Below are positions 44,162-54,166 of a stretch of DNA of 64,000 nt, piece by piece. Origin of the DNA: Paracoccus alcaliphilus (lineage in GTDB: Bacteria > Pseudomonadota > Alphaproteobacteria > Rhodobacterales > Rhodobacteraceae); assembly GCF_028553725.1 (NCBI RefSeq), contig NZ_CP067125.1:248001-312000 (forward strand), read 5' to 3'. A program made the position numbers and the translations under genes. The notes beneath the pieces are model-generated. The model saw only the letters and a list, made by a program, of their open reading frames with translations, did not search any database and was not told the DNA's origin. Position 1 is the stretch's first letter. Every line of letters begins with the position of its first letter.

Positions 44162-45532
44162 ATGACGACGATCTGGGCTGAGCGCGCATTACTGCCCGAT
44201 GGCTGGGCAGAAAATATCCAGGTCGATCTGGCGCCCGATGGCCGGATCGCCGCCATCCATCGCGGTGCCACGCCTGATTCGGGGGCGCATCGGGTCGAGT
44301 TGCTGCTGCCCGCCATGAGCAATCTGCACTCGCACGCCTTCCAGCGCGCCATGGCCGGTCTGTCCGAAGCGCGCGGCCCGCATCCGCGTGACACCTTCTG
44401 GACGTGGCGGCAGATCATGTATCGCTTTCTGGACCACCTGACGCCGGACGATGTGCAAGCCATCGCGGCGCTGGTGCAGATGGAGATGCTGGAGGCCGGT
44501 TACGCCACGAATGTCGAATTCCATTACCTGCATCACCGTCCCGATGGCGGCTTTTATGACGATATCGCGGAAATGGCCGGGCGGATCGCTGCCGCCGCCA
44601 GCCGCACCGGAATCGGGCTGACGCTGCTGCCGGTGCATTACCAGTTCGGCGGCGTGGATCGCCGCCCGCTGGGTCCGGGTCAGCGCCGGTTCGGCACCAC
44701 GCCCGACGATTTCATCCGGCTGCTGGATGCCTCGGAACAGGTGCTGCGCGGTCTGCCCGCTGACGCCGGAATCGGCGTCGCGCCCCATTCGCTGCGCGCC
44801 GTATCCCCCGAGGCGCTGGCGCTTTGCGTCGATCTGCGCCCCGGTCGCCCGCTGCATATGCATCTGGCCGAACAGATCCCCGAAATCGACGAGGTGCAGG
44901 CGGCTTATGGCCGCCGCCCGGTCGAGTGGCTGCTGGACAATCACACCCCCGACCGGCGCTGGACGCTGATCCACCTGACCCATATGACCGTGGACGAAAC
45001 CCGCCGCCTTGCCACCACCGGCGCCGTCGCGGGGCTGTGCCCGATCACCGAATCCAGCCTTGGCGACGGGATCTTCAATGCCACGATCTGGCAGGAGGCG
45101 GGCGGGCGGCTGGGCTTCGGTTCGGACAGCAATATCCGCATCAGCCTGATCGAAGAGTTGCGCACGCTGGAATACAGCCAGCGCCTGCGTGACACCGCCC
45201 GCGCCATTCTTGCGCAGCCGGAACGTTCGACCGGGCGGGTGATCCTTGACGCCGGGCTGGACGGTGGCGCAACGGCGGCGGGGCGCGATACGGGGGCGAT
45301 CCGCGAAGGGCTGTGGGCCGATCTGTGCGCGGTGTCGCTGCGCAATCCGGCGATGTTCGGGCGCAAGGGCGACGAGATGCTGGACAGCCTGATCTTCGCG
45401 GGCGGCGAGGGGCTGGTGCGCGATGTCTGGGCGGCGGGCCGCCATGTGGTCCGGGACGGACGGCATATGGACCGCGACGGCATCATCGCCGATTATCTGA
45501 CCTGTATCTCTGGCTTGCAGGAGCGGATGTGA
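44162..45532 (+). CDS. hutF: Formimidoylglutamate deiminase
   Basis: A 456-residue metal-dependent amidohydrolase that converts N-formimino-glutamate to N-formylglutamate and ammonia. Motifs are [23 protein letters not shown] with the HSH metal site, [58 protein letters not shown] and [25 protein letters not shown]. Its partner hutG completes the two-step route to glutamate. AAAAAGGAG precedes the start. The stop overlaps the GTG of hutC. Confidence 0.94.
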   Translation: MTTIWAERALLPDGWAENIQVDLAPDGRIAAIHRGATPDSGAHRVELLLPAMSNLHSHAFQRAMAGLSEARGPHPRDTFWTWRQIMYRFLDHLTPDDVQAIAALVQMEMLEAGYATNVEFHYLHHRPDGGFYDDIAEMAGRIAAAASRTGIGLTLLPVHYQFGGVDRRPLGPGQRRFGTTPDDFIRLLDASEQVLRGLPADAGIGVAPHSLRAVSPEALALCVDLRPGRPLHMHLAEQIPEIDEVQAAYGRRPVEWLLDNHTPDRRWTLIHLTHMTVDETRRLATTGAVAGLCPITESSLGDGIFNATIWQEAGGRLGFGSDSNIRISLIEELRTLEYSQRLRDTARAILAQPERSTGRVILDAGLDGGATAAGRDTGAIREGLWADLCAVSLRNPAMFGRKGDEMLDSLIFAGGEGLVRDVWAAGRHVVRDGRHMDRDGIIADYLTCISGLQERM

Positions 45533-46242
45533 CGGAACGACAGGCAGGCTCGACCACCCCCAAGGCCCATCTGATCGCGGCCGAGGTCCGCCGCCGGATC
45601 GTGGAACGCGAATGGTTGCAGGGCGAACGCATCCCCGACGAGGTCGAGCTGGCGGTGGAATTCGGCGCTGCGCGGGCCACGGTCAACAAGGCGCTGCAAC
45701 TGCTGGCGGATGAGGGCTTGCTGGATCGCCGCCGCCGCGCGGGCACGCGGATCGCGATCAATCCGGTGCGCAAGGCCACATTCGAGATCCCCATCGTGCG
45801 CGAACAGATCGAGGGCGCGGGCATGAGTTATGGCCACCGCGTCATGGCCGTTCACCGCAGTCCGCTGCCCGAAGATGTCGCCCTGCGTCTCGGGATGGCG
45901 GCGGGGCAGCGGTTGCTGCATCTGCGCGCCGTCCATTATGGCGACGGGCGACCCTTCCAATACGAGGACCGCTGGATCAACCCCGCCGCCCTGCCGGGGA
46001 CCGAGCCGGTGGATTTCGGCCATGTCAACGCCAATGAATGGCTGGTGCGCAACGCACCCTATCTGCGTGCCGACATGGCCTTTTCTGCGGCGAATGCGGA
46101 TCGGCGTGACGCACGAATGTTGCAGACCGACCCGGGGCAGGCGCTGCTGATCCTGCAACGCACCACCTGGAACGAGATCGGGGCCATCACAACCGTCCGC
46201 GTCGCCTGCCATCCCGGCTATCGCATGACGGCGGCGAACTGA
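45529..46242 (+). CDS. hutC: Histidine utilization repressor, GntR/HutC family
   Basis: A 237-residue repressor. The N-terminal GntR winged helix (LIAAEVRRRIVEREWLQGERIPDEVELAVEFGAARATVNKALQLLADEGLLDRRRRAGTRI) is followed by a UTRA ligand domain (RLLHLRAVHYGDGRPFQYEDRWINPAALPG; LILQRTTWNEIGAITTVRVACHPGYRM). HutC releases DNA when urocanate binds. The GTG start overlaps the hutF stop, with GGAG upstream; the frame upstream of it lies inside hutF. It very likely controls the divergent hut promoters. Confidence 0.92.
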   Translation: MTERQAGSTTPKAHLIAAEVRRRIVEREWLQGERIPDEVELAVEFGAARATVNKALQLLADEGLLDRRRRAGTRIAINPVRKATFEIPIVREQIEGAGMSYGHRVMAVHRSPLPEDVALRLGMAAGQRLLHLRAVHYGDGRPFQYEDRWINPAALPGTEPVDFGHVNANEWLVRNAPYLRADMAFSAANADRRDARMLQTDPGQALLILQRTTWNEIGAITTVRVACHPGYRMTAAN

Positions 46243-46246
46243 CGGT

Positions 46247-47635
46247 CTATGCGCTTTGCAGGTCCACGTCTTCCGGGCTCATCAGCACCGCGCGATCCGT
46301 CTGACCCAGCAGTTGCGACGTGACCATGCCCGCCGTCATCGAGCCGCTGACATTCAGCGCCGTGCGGCCCATGTCGATCAGCGGCTCGACCGAGATCAGC
46401 AGCGCGACCAGCTCGATCGGCAGACCCATCGCGGGCAGCACGATCAGCGCCGCCAGCGTGGCCCCGCCTCCGACGCCTGCGACGCCTGCCGAACTGATGG
46501 TGACGATGGCGATCAGTGTGGCGATCCAGCCCGGATCCAGCGGATCGATACCCACCGTCGGCGCCACCATCACCGCCAGCATCGCCGGATAAAGGCCCGC
46601 GCAGCCGTTCTGACCGATGGTTGCCCCGAACGAGGCCGAGAATGACGCGATGGTCGCAGGCACCCCCAGACGGCGGGTCTGGGTCTCGACATTCAGCGGG
46701 ATCGACGCCGCGCTGGAACGGCTGGAGAATGCAAAGCTCAGCACCGGCAGCGACTTCTTGAAGAACACCAGCGGATTGGCCCCGGTCAGGGTCAGGAAAC
46801 CCGCGTGAACCCCGAACATGATCGCCAGCCCGATATAGGAGGCGATGACGAATTTCCCCAGATTGAGGATATCCGCCGCATCCGAGGTCGCTGCCATCTT
46901 CGTCATCAGCGCCATGACGCCATAAGGGGTCAGCGCGATGACCAGCCGCACAAGCTGCATGATCCAGCCTTGCAGCAGGTCGATCAGCGACAGCAGGCTT
47001 TCGCCCTGCTCGGGTTTGCGCCGGACCAGCCGGATGGCCGCGATGCCAAGGAAAGCGGCAAAAATCACCACCGAGATGATCGAGGTCGGATTGGCCCCGG
47101 TCAGATCGGCAAAGGGGTTGCGCGGGATGAAGGACAGGATCAGCTGCGGCACCGACAGATCGGCCACGCGCGGGGCATAGGTCGTTTCGATCGCGCTCAT
47201 CCGGGCGGTTTCGGCGCTGCCCTGGATCAGCCCCTCGGCGGTCAGGCCGAAGGACAGCGCCATGACCACGCCGACCAGCCCCGCAATGGCGGTCAGCAGC
47301 AGCAGCGTTCCCAGCACCAGCACCGAGATGCTGCCAAGCGACGAAGCATCATGCAGCTTCGACACCGCCGCAAGGATCGCCACAAAGACCAGCGGCATGA
47401 CGATCATCTGCAACAGCCGGACATAGCCCGAGCCGACGATGTCCAGCCAGTTCGCGGTGGTCTGGACGGTTTCCGAGCCGGTGCCATACGCCAGTTGCAA
47501 CCCGATGCCGAAAAGGGTGCCGAGGATCAGGCCGATGAACACCCGCACCGACAGCGAAAGAGAGCCGCTCTGAAGCCTGAACAATGCGAACAGAAGCGCC
47601 ACGAATATGACAAGATTGACGATCACCGGTGTCAT
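46247..47635 (-). CDS. tcyP: L-cystine symporter (DAACS family, TcyP/YdjN-like)
   Basis: A 462-residue Na+ or H+-coupled transporter of the dicarboxylate/amino acid:cation symporter fold with about eight helices and two re-entrant hairpins. [22 protein letters not shown], the serine-rich [27 protein letters not shown] and [31 protein letters not shown] are typical of TcyP-type cystine carriers. It converges with hutC with only four bases between the stops and seems to be an independent gene. Glutamate or other amino acids remain possible. Confidence 0.85.
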   Translation of the reverse strand: MTPVIVNLVIFVALLFALFRLQSGSLSLSVRVFIGLILGTLFGIGLQLAYGTGSETVQTTANWLDIVGSGYVRLLQMIVMPLVFVAILAAVSKLHDASSLGSISVLVLGTLLLLTAIAGLVGVVMALSFGLTAEGLIQGSAETARMSAIETTYAPRVADLSVPQLILSFIPRNPFADLTGANPTSIISVVIFAAFLGIAAIRLVRRKPEQGESLLSLIDLLQGWIMQLVRLVIALTPYGVMALMTKMAATSDAADILNLGKFVIASYIGLAIMFGVHAGFLTLTGANPLVFFKKSLPVLSFAFSSRSSAASIPLNVETQTRRLGVPATIASFSASFGATIGQNGCAGLYPAMLAVMVAPTVGIDPLDPGWIATLIAIVTISSAGVAGVGGGATLAALIVLPAMGLPIELVALLISVEPLIDMGRTALNVSGSMTAGMVTSQLLGQTDRAVLMSPEDVDLQSA

Positions 47636-47884
47636 TGCGCGTCCCCTTCAATGGTAACGGCGGGCCCGTTCATGCCCTCGCCGCCTGACGAATTGATATC
47701 GGGCGCAGACTGATCCTTTCACAGGCGAATGTCACGGCAAAGTGACGGCCATGCGCCAATCGTCGCGCAGGAACCATCCCGCCGTCCGCCCTGTTTCGCC
47801 GGGCTGGCGGGTCAGACCTTCTTGTCTTCACGGCGCGGGCAGGTGAAGGTTCCGCAATATGGGCATAACGGATCGGAGCCGGTC

Positions 47885-49174
47885 ATGGATCTTATGGCGC
47901 AACTCACTGCCGTCGTCGGCGGGACGATAGCCGCGCTGCGGCGCCTGACGGTGCCCCGGACGCAGGCGGTGGGCGAGACGCCGGAAATCCCCGCGGCAAG
48001 GAAGCAGGGGATCATGACCCTGAAGATGCCCTCGGCGACGGGCTGGGCATCGGGGCAGCGTCCCGAAACCGCGCCGGGGCTGGCGGTCAATGCCTTTGCC
48101 TCCGGCCTCGATCATCCACGCTGGATCGAGGTTCTGCCCAATGGCGATGTGCTGGTCGCCGAGGCGAAAGAGCAGCCATCCCGGCCAAAGACCCTGCTGG
48201 ATCGGGCCACGCAGGCCACGATGCGCCGCGCCCATGCCATCGGTGACAGCGCCAATCGCATCACCCTGTGGCGCGATGCCGATAGTGACGGCGTGGCCGA
48301 GATCCGCGAGGTGTTTCTGGACGGGCAGAACCAGCCCTTCGGCATGGCGCTGGTGGACGGCACCTTCTATGTCGGCAATACCGATGGCATCAGCGCATTC
48401 GCCTATCAGGACGGTGCGACGCGGCTGACCGGGCCGGGCCGCAAGCTGGTCGATTTCAAGCCGGGCGGGCACTGGACCCGCAGCCTGATCGTCTCGCCCG
48501 ACCGGTCCAGGATCTATGCCGGTGTCGGTTCGCTCAGCAATATCGGCGATCACGGTATGAAGGCCGAAGAGGGCCGGGCCGCGATCTGGGAGCTGGACCT
48601 TGCCAGCGGTGCGGCGCGCGTCTTTGCCTCGGGCCTGCGCAATCCCGTCGGCATGGCATGGGAGCCGAAGACGGGCAGCCTGTGGACGGTGGTCAACGAA
48701 CGCGATGGGCTGGGCGATGAGACGCCGCCGGATTACCTGACCTCGGTCAGCGAGGGCGGGTTTTACGGCTGGCCCTATTGCTATTGGGGCCGGATCGTCG
48801 ATGATCGCGTCCCTCAGGATCCCGAGATGGTGGCACGGGCGATCACGCCGGATTACGCGCTTGGCGGTCACACGGCGTCACTGGGATTGTGCTGGATGCC
48901 GCAGGGCACATTGCCCGGATTTCCCGACGGCATGGTGATCGGGCAGCACGGTTCATGGAACCGCTCGATCCTCAGCGGATACAGGCTGACCTTCGTGCCC
49001 TTCGAGAACGGCCGCCCGGCCGGCCCGCCACGCGATATCCTGTGGGGGTTCCTGTCCGATGACGAGCGATTTGCCTTCGGCCGACCCGTCGGCGTCACCA
49101 TTGGTCCCGACAGGGCATCGCTGCTGATGGCGGATGATGTCGGAAACACCATCTGGCGGATAACCGGCGCGTAA
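47885..49174 (+). CDS. Sorbosone/glucose dehydrogenase-like beta-propeller protein
   Basis: A protein of about 429 residues of the PQQ-dependent aldose/sorbosone dehydrogenase-like family. Propeller blocks are visible: GLAVNAFASGLDHPRWIEVLPNGDVLVAEA, NQPFGMALVDGTFYVGNTDG, HWTRSLIVSPDRSRIYAGVGSLSN, GLRNPVGMAWEPKTGSLWTVVNERDGLGDETPPDYL, GFYGWPYCYW and GQHGSWNRS. These proteins oxidise aldoses or aldehydes in the periplasm with PQQ. ATG 47885 has GGAG upstream; the longer frame to 47729 looks non-coding. No clear cleavable signal peptide is seen after this start, which is odd for the family; a short hydrophobic segment (QLTAVVGGTIAAL) could act as an anchor. Confidence 0.82.
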   Translation: MDLMAQLTAVVGGTIAALRRLTVPRTQAVGETPEIPAARKQGIMTLKMPSATGWASGQRPETAPGLAVNAFASGLDHPRWIEVLPNGDVLVAEAKEQPSRPKTLLDRATQATMRRAHAIGDSANRITLWRDADSDGVAEIREVFLDGQNQPFGMALVDGTFYVGNTDGISAFAYQDGATRLTGPGRKLVDFKPGGHWTRSLIVSPDRSRIYAGVGSLSNIGDHGMKAEEGRAAIWELDLASGAARVFASGLRNPVGMAWEPKTGSLWTVVNERDGLGDETPPDYLTSVSEGGFYGWPYCYWGRIVDDRVPQDPEMVARAITPDYALGGHTASLGLCWMPQGTLPGFPDGMVIGQHGSWNRSILSGYRLTFVPFENGRPAGPPRDILWGFLSDDERFAFGRPVGVTIGPDRASLLMADDVGNTIWRITGA

Positions 49175-49263
49175 GGTGAGGATCAGGTGTTTGATCCCAT
49201 GGCTTGATGGTGCGCTCCTTTCGTTGGAATAGAAGGATGCGACAGACACTATAAGCCGACGGT

Positions 49264-51330
49264 TCAAGTGGCCGGCTCCGGACTGGGGTCGGAGCGTCGC
49301 GCGATATACTGGCGCAGGACAACCACGCCAAGGATGGTCGCTCCGATCACGGTGGAAATGATTTCCGGCGCTATCATCAACAATGCCGCGATGGGCAGCA
49401 GCAGCCGTTCGACCCGCAGCAACGGTCCCAGCAGCCAGTTTGTGATCGCGGCCGACAGGGCCACGATACCAAGAACCGCGCCGGCAAAGGCCAGCAGGAA
49501 GTCGGGCAAGGTAAAGGCCTGTGTGACCAGTAGAAGCGAAGGCGAGAATACGAAGACGAATGGTACCAGCGCCTTGCCCATCGACAACCGGAATGCCGTG
49601 TTTCCGGCCTTGAAGCCGTTGGCGCCCGCGATCCCGGCACCGGCATAGGCCGCCAGGGCAACCGGTGGTGTTACATCGGCCAGCACGCCGAAATAGAACA
49701 CGAAGAAATGCGCCACCAGCGGCTCGACGTTCATCATCCCCAGCACCGGTGCCGCCACCGCCACCATGATGATGTAGTTCGCCGTCGTCGGCACGCCGCA
49801 CCCCATCAGCACACAGACGACAGCGGTCATCAAAAGCGTAAAGAGCAGCGTCAGCGTCTGGATGCTGAAGAATTCGAATGGCAGCACGGTCAGAAGGCCA
49901 TGCAAGGACGTGGCCCAGTTCTGCGCCATGCTTGTCACCATGAAGGCAATCTTGAAGCCGACGCCGGTCAGGGTCACGATGCCGATCACGACCCCGACAA
50001 GTGCCGCCGCCGCCGTCACCGCCAGCGACTGCCGGCCGCCCGCGACGAAGCCTTCGTAAATGCCGGCGGCGGTTTCCTTGACACCCTTGATGACGCCCGC
50101 TGCCATGACCCGCTGAATCAGATAGACGACCATGCAGGCGGTGATCGCCCAGAACGCTGACAGAAAAGGCGTGCGGCCGGACATGAGCATCCAGACCAGC
50201 AGGACCAGCGGAAAGACCGACAGCCAGCCTTCGCGCAGGACCTTGGCGGCTTTCGGCAACTCTTCCTGGCGCAGGCCACGGATGCCAAGACGTTTGGCCT
50301 CCAGATGGACCTGAACCAGCACACCGAAGAAATGCATGAAGGCCGGGACGATGGCTGCGATCAGGATGGTGCGCAGCGGGATGCCCAGATACTCTACCAT
50401 CAGGAAGGCGACCGCACCCATCACCGGGGGGGTGATCTGCCCGCCGGTCGAGGATGCGGCCTCGACGGCAGCGGCGAAGTGGCGCTTGAACCCGATCCTG
50501 ATCATGGCGGGGATCGTCAGCGCGCCGGTCGTCACGGTATTGGCGATCGACGAGCCCGAGATCGTGCCCAGCATGGCCGAGGAAATGACCGAGACCTTGG
50601 CCGGACCCCCGGCAAAGCGGCCGGCCAGCGCGGTGGCCAGGTCGATGAACAACTGTCCCAGCCCGATCTTCTGCGCCATGACACCGAACAGGACGAAGTG
50701 GAACACGTAAGTGGCAATGACCCCGAGCGCGGTGCCGTAAATACCCTGCGAGGTCAGATAGAGATGATTGACGATATTGGCCCAGTCGGCGCCGGGATGG
50801 ACCAGGATCCCCGGCATCGACCTGCCGAAATAAGCATAGGCGATGAACGCCAGCGCGATAACCGGCAACGGCCAGCCCATCGAGCGCCGGACCGCCTCCA
50901 GCAGCGCCAGCAGCAGCACGGTGCCCATGACAATGTCGATGGTCATCGGATTGCCGACGCGGAAGGCCAGCTGGTCATAGATCCACGGCACATAGAAGGC
51001 GCTTACCGCGCCGCCGATGGCCAGCACCCAGTCCATCACCGGCACACCAAGGATGGCGAAGCCGTCGGTCTTGTGGCGCGTGCGGGACCGGGCCGAGAAA
51101 CTGAGATAGACGATAAGCAGCGACACGCCCATATGCAGCCCACGATGCGTCGTGGCCCGGGGAATGCCGAAACCCGCTGTATAGAAGTGATAGACGGACA
51201 ACAGGAACAGGACGACGCCGGACATGACGGCAACCGGACGGGTGACCGTGCGGAACCGCGCTTCGGGATCGTATTCCTCTTCCAGGGCACGAAGATCGGC
51301 ATCGGAAAGCTGGCGTGTCGTTTCGGTCAT
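49264..51330 (-). CDS. TAXI-type TRAP transporter fused permease (DctQM fusion)
   Basis: A 688-residue membrane protein in which a DctQ-like N-terminal part (about residues 40-190) is fused to a DctM-like part: FGVMAQKIGLGQLFIDLATALAGRFAGGPAKVSVISSAMLGTISGSSIANTVTTGALTIPAMIRIGFKRHFAAAVEAASSTGGQITPPVMGAVAF is the hallmark of TRAP fused permeases that pair with TAXI receptors. A small accessory segment follows the last helices. It lies 79 bases downstream of its receptor gene on the same strand. Substrates of TAXI systems are mostly dicarboxylates such as 2-oxoglutarate or glutamate; here a sugar acid or organic acid is inferred from the neighbours. Confidence 0.9.
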   Translation of the reverse strand: MTETTRQLSDADLRALEEEYDPEARFRTVTRPVAVMSGVVLFLLSVYHFYTAGFGIPRATTHRGLHMGVSLLIVYLSFSARSRTRHKTDGFAILGVPVMDWVLAIGGAVSAFYVPWIYDQLAFRVGNPMTIDIVMGTVLLLALLEAVRRSMGWPLPVIALAFIAYAYFGRSMPGILVHPGADWANIVNHLYLTSQGIYGTALGVIATYVFHFVLFGVMAQKIGLGQLFIDLATALAGRFAGGPAKVSVISSAMLGTISGSSIANTVTTGALTIPAMIRIGFKRHFAAAVEAASSTGGQITPPVMGAVAFLMVEYLGIPLRTILIAAIVPAFMHFFGVLVQVHLEAKRLGIRGLRQEELPKAAKVLREGWLSVFPLVLLVWMLMSGRTPFLSAFWAITACMVVYLIQRVMAAGVIKGVKETAAGIYEGFVAGGRQSLAVTAAAALVGVVIGIVTLTGVGFKIAFMVTSMAQNWATSLHGLLTVLPFEFFSIQTLTLLFTLLMTAVVCVLMGCGVPTTANYIIMVAVAAPVLGMMNVEPLVAHFFVFYFGVLADVTPPVALAAYAGAGIAGANGFKAGNTAFRLSMGKALVPFVFVFSPSLLLVTQAFTLPDFLLAFAGAVLGIVALSAAITNWLLGPLLRVERLLLPIAALLMIAPEIISTVIGATILGVVVLRQYIARRSDPSPEPAT

Positions 51331-51358
51331 TCGAGTTCCTGGTGTTCAGCTCAAAGGC

Positions 51359-51389
51359 AAGGACGCGGCCGTAACCCGGTCGCGTCCTT
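51359..51389 (-). terminator. Intercistronic hairpin after the TAXI receptor gene
   Basis: Perfect 9-bp stem AAGGACGCG/CGCGTCCTT, extended to about 12 pairs with wobbles, between the receptor stop and the fused permease start. There is no T-run long enough for full termination. Likely sets receptor-to-permease ratio. Confidence 0.6.
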
Positions 51390-51409
51390 TCATTATATGG
51401 AAGGCCGTG

Positions 51410-52417
51410 TCATTCGACCTTGCCGGCTTCCTTGTAGAAACGCTCGGCACCGGGGTGAAACGGGATACCCGCGCCCTGAACCGCACTGTCCAGAGTGATC
51501 TGCTGGCCTTTGGCATGTCCCACGGCAAACAGCTTTTGCGTGTTGTCGTTATACAGCGCCTGAACGATGCCATAAATCAGGTCGTCCGGTTGGTCTGCAC
51601 TGGTGACAAGCTGGGCACCGACCGAAAGCGTGTCGATATCGGCGTCCTGACCTTCATAGGTGCCGGCCGGAACCGTGTCGTTTGCGAAGAAGGTATAGGT
51701 CTCTCGCAGCGCGTCGATCTCGGATCCGGTGATGGGGACCAATGCGATATCGTGCTGGCTGGCCAACTCGGCGATCGCGCCGGCAGGATAGCCGCCCACG
51801 AAGAAAAAGGCGTCCATTGCGCCATCCCGCATGCGGTCCGCGGCCTGCTCCGGCTTGAGATATTCCGGTCTGATGTCGGATTCGGACAGGCCATATGCCT
51901 CCAGAATGATCTTGGCATCGACCAGCGTGCCAGAGCCGGGTTCATCCAGCGAGACCCGCTTGCCCTTGAGATCGGCGACCGAGGAGATTGCCGCGTCCTT
52001 GCGGGCCACGAGGTGAATGCTCTCGGGGTAAAGGTTGGCGATCAGGCGAAGCTTTTCGACGGCTGGCTGGTCTTCCCACAACCCGGTGCCGGTTTGCGCC
52101 CAATAAGCCACGTCGGACTGGCTGAAGCCCGCTTCCATCGCGCCACCGTTGATGGCGTTCACGTTGCCGACCGAGCCGTTCGAGGCAACCGCCGTCGCGA
52201 CCAGCCCCGGAACGCCGCAGGATCCGCCATCCTCACATGCACGCGAACCCGGCGGGTTCGAGATGGCATTCGCGATCAGCCCGCCAATCGGATAATAGGT
52301 GCCTGCCGTACCACCGGTGCCGATACGGAAGAATGACATCTCTTGCGCCGATGCGGCATGGCCGAATGAGGCGGCGATTGCGATGGCCGCGAACAATGTC
52401 TTGATTTTCATGTGCAT
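51410..52417 (-). CDS. TAXI family TRAP transporter solute-binding protein
   Basis: A 335-residue periplasmic receptor. The signal peptide ends ASAQ/EM. The TAXI opening FFRIGTGGTAGTYYPIGGLIANAIS is perfect for the family; ATAVASNGSVGNVNAINGGAMEAGFSQSDVAYWA and LKGKRVSLDEPGSGT follow. A CEDGGSC insertion near residue 60 could form a disulfide. It provides the ligand to the fused permease downstream. AGGGA precedes the start; an ATG two codons later is also possible. Confidence 0.9.
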   Translation of the reverse strand: MHMKIKTLFAAIAIAASFGHAASAQEMSFFRIGTGGTAGTYYPIGGLIANAISNPPGSRACEDGGSCGVPGLVATAVASNGSVGNVNAINGGAMEAGFSQSDVAYWAQTGTGLWEDQPAVEKLRLIANLYPESIHLVARKDAAISSVADLKGKRVSLDEPGSGTLVDAKIILEAYGLSESDIRPEYLKPEQAADRMRDGAMDAFFFVGGYPAGAIAELASQHDIALVPITGSEIDALRETYTFFANDTVPAGTYEGQDADIDTLSVGAQLVTSADQPDDLIYGIVQALYNDNTQKLFAVGHAKGQQITLDSAVQGAGIPFHPGAERFYKEAGKVE

Positions 52418-52580
52418 GTCCCTGTTTTCAGATCGTCTGGCTGGAGATTAGCCCAAAGCGGCGAACAACAACAACTGTTCAAGTTCCCGTGAATCCCTGG
52501 CTGCGTGACACCCCGACGGCGTGACATGCGGGCGCTGTCCGGAATGCTCGTCCCATATGGTGGCAGCAGCCGAATCACGT

Positions 52581-53252
52581 TCAGGCAAGGAAATAGTCGG
52601 GGTGAAGCTTGCGAAGTTTTGCGGCCATCCCGATCGACTGCGACAGGTGCTGCGCCATGGCCGCGCCGGCCTGCTCGGCCGAGCCTGCGCGCAAAGCACC
52701 GGCGATCCGGCGATGATCATCCAGGATGCGGGCGGTCTTGTCGCCCATCGGCAGGTGCAGGGCGCGTATGCGGTCTATATGGATGCTTTCCCGCCTGATC
52801 GCGTCATGGACGTGTTCCAGACCTGCCGCGATGAAAAGCTCTTGATGGAAGTCGTGGTCGAGCTGGGCAAAAAGATCCAGATCTTGGGTGGCGACATCCT
52901 CTTGCAGCCGCACCAGCCGGTCCAGCGTGGTATGAAGTTCCGGCCCGGCGGAATGTGCCAGACAGGTCGCGATCTCACGCTCGATGGTGCTGCGCAGGAA
53001 GTGGGCTTGCCGGGCCTGCTCGCCGTCGATCAGGGTGACGCAGGTGCGCGACTGCGGCTGAACCGCGACCAGCCCCTCTTCCTGCAACTGAAGTAACGCG
53101 TCGCGAATCGGGGTCGAGCTGAGGGCATATTGTTCCTGCAGCTGCTGGCGTGAAAGCGCCGTGCCGGGGGGCAGCTCGAGAGAAATGATCCGGCGGCGAA
53201 GATCTGCGCGCAAATCGCCCTCTCTTGTCTCGAATCGTTTTGGGTTTTTCAT
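52581..53252 (-). CDS. GntR family regulator, FCD subfamily (TAXI-proximal)
   Basis: A 223-residue regulator with the GntR winged helix (SLELPPGTALSRQQLQEQYALSSTPIRDALLQLQEEGLVAVQPQSRTCVTLI) and an FCD ligand domain in which LDHDFHQEL supplies metal ligands. It resembles its neighbour at 53293-54021 and probably arose with it by duplication. It lies 163 bases upstream of the TAXI receptor gene on the same strand and likely regulates it in response to an organic acid. Confidence 0.87.
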   Translation of the reverse strand: MKNPKRFETREGDLRADLRRRIISLELPPGTALSRQQLQEQYALSSTPIRDALLQLQEEGLVAVQPQSRTCVTLIDGEQARQAHFLRSTIEREIATCLAHSAGPELHTTLDRLVRLQEDVATQDLDLFAQLDHDFHQELFIAAGLEHVHDAIRRESIHIDRIRALHLPMGDKTARILDDHRRIAGALRAGSAEQAGAAMAQHLSQSIGMAAKLRKLHPDYFLA

Positions 53253-53292
53253 CTTTCGCTCATGCGCTGGCAGTCAGGTCGATTAACTGTTG

Positions 53293-54021
53293 TCATGTCT
53301 GCGTGTCGCGCAATCCGCCGCGACTGCTGCGGGCCAGTTCGCGGGTGGCCGGCCAGCGAAACAGGTCCGGATGTTTCGCGGCCATGCCGTCAACGCGCTG
53401 GACCGAGCCGGAAACATGGACCCGCAGCACGTCAAGGGCGGCCCGGGTATCATGCGCCTCGATCGCATCGACAATCGCGCCGTGCTGTTCGATCGGATGA
53501 AATACCTGCCCGTGTTCGATGGCCAGCAGATAGCGAAGCCTGTCGAGCTGTGCCTTGCGGCTTTGGATGAGCATCCAGATCTCACCCATTTCCTCCAGTT
53601 CGAAAAGCGCGTGGTGGAATGCGTCATCAAGCCCAAGAAAGCCAATGAAATCATTCCCTTCCAGCGCAAGGCGCTGGCGGGCTATCAGGCGTCTGGCGGG
53701 TGTGAGGTCCAGTGCTTCGCGGGCGCAAAGCTGCTTGATCAGGGGCGTTTCAAGGTTGATGCGCAGGAAATGCGCTTGCCGCACCGCGATCGGATCGAAC
53801 GGCGTGACGAAAGTTGCGAACTGTGGCGCGACGTGGACCAGCCCGTCCTGCGCAAGCTGCTGAACCGCATCGCGCACCGGGGTGCGGCTGGTGCCATATC
53901 GCTCGCTCAGTTCCCGGTCGTTCAAAATGGTTCCGGGAGGCAGTTCAAGCGACAGAATCCGACGACGCATGTCGGCGTAGATGCTGTCCGAACGGGACCG
54001 GCGTCGGTGAAGGTGTTGCAT
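53293..54021 (-). CDS. GntR family regulator, FCD subfamily (TTT-proximal)
   Basis: A 242-residue regulator similar to the previous one: SIYADMRRRILSLELPPGTILNDRELSERYGTSRTPVRDAVQQLAQDGLVHVAPQFATFVTPF is the winged helix, followed by an FCD domain with LDDAFHHALF. The start at 54021 is a choice; an in-frame ATG at 54063 would add 14 residues, and neither has a strong ribosome site. It is divergent from the tctCBA-dehydratase operon, and two palindromes lie between them, so it most likely controls that operon. It is 40 bases upstream of the second GntR gene. Confidence 0.86.
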   Translation of the reverse strand: MQHLHRRRSRSDSIYADMRRRILSLELPPGTILNDRELSERYGTSRTPVRDAVQQLAQDGLVHVAPQFATFVTPFDPIAVRQAHFLRINLETPLIKQLCAREALDLTPARRLIARQRLALEGNDFIGFLGLDDAFHHALFELEEMGEIWMLIQSRKAQLDRLRYLLAIEHGQVFHPIEQHGAIVDAIEAHDTRAALDVLRVHVSGSVQRVDGMAAKHPDLFRWPATRELARSSRGGLRDTQT

Positions 54022-54081
54022 GCTCAATATCCCCGGCGGTTCGGATACACCGCGCACGCCCATAACGCCAGCAGCGTAAAA

Positions 54082-54115
54082 TCAGTTGATACTGACGCAC
54101 AAATATATTAGTGCG
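54082..54115. promoter_or_regulatory. Adjacent palindromes between GntR and the tctC-like gene
   Basis: TCAGTTGATACTGA (54082-54095, 5-bp arms, 4-bp centre) is followed directly by CGCACAAATATATTAGTGCG (54096-54115, 20 bp, a single mismatched pair). Their place in the A+T-rich divergent promoter region suggests operators for the GntR regulators. Confidence 0.5.
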
Positions 54116-54166
54116 CTAAACACTGGCATTTCAAGCCATGCGACTCAAACGGGGAGGAGAGCCTAA

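Noticed and set aside
44044..44463. N-terminal extension of hutI over the divergent promoter and into hutF
   Set aside because: It covers hutF coding sequence and the palindromic operators; the ATG at 44043 gives the standard HutI length.
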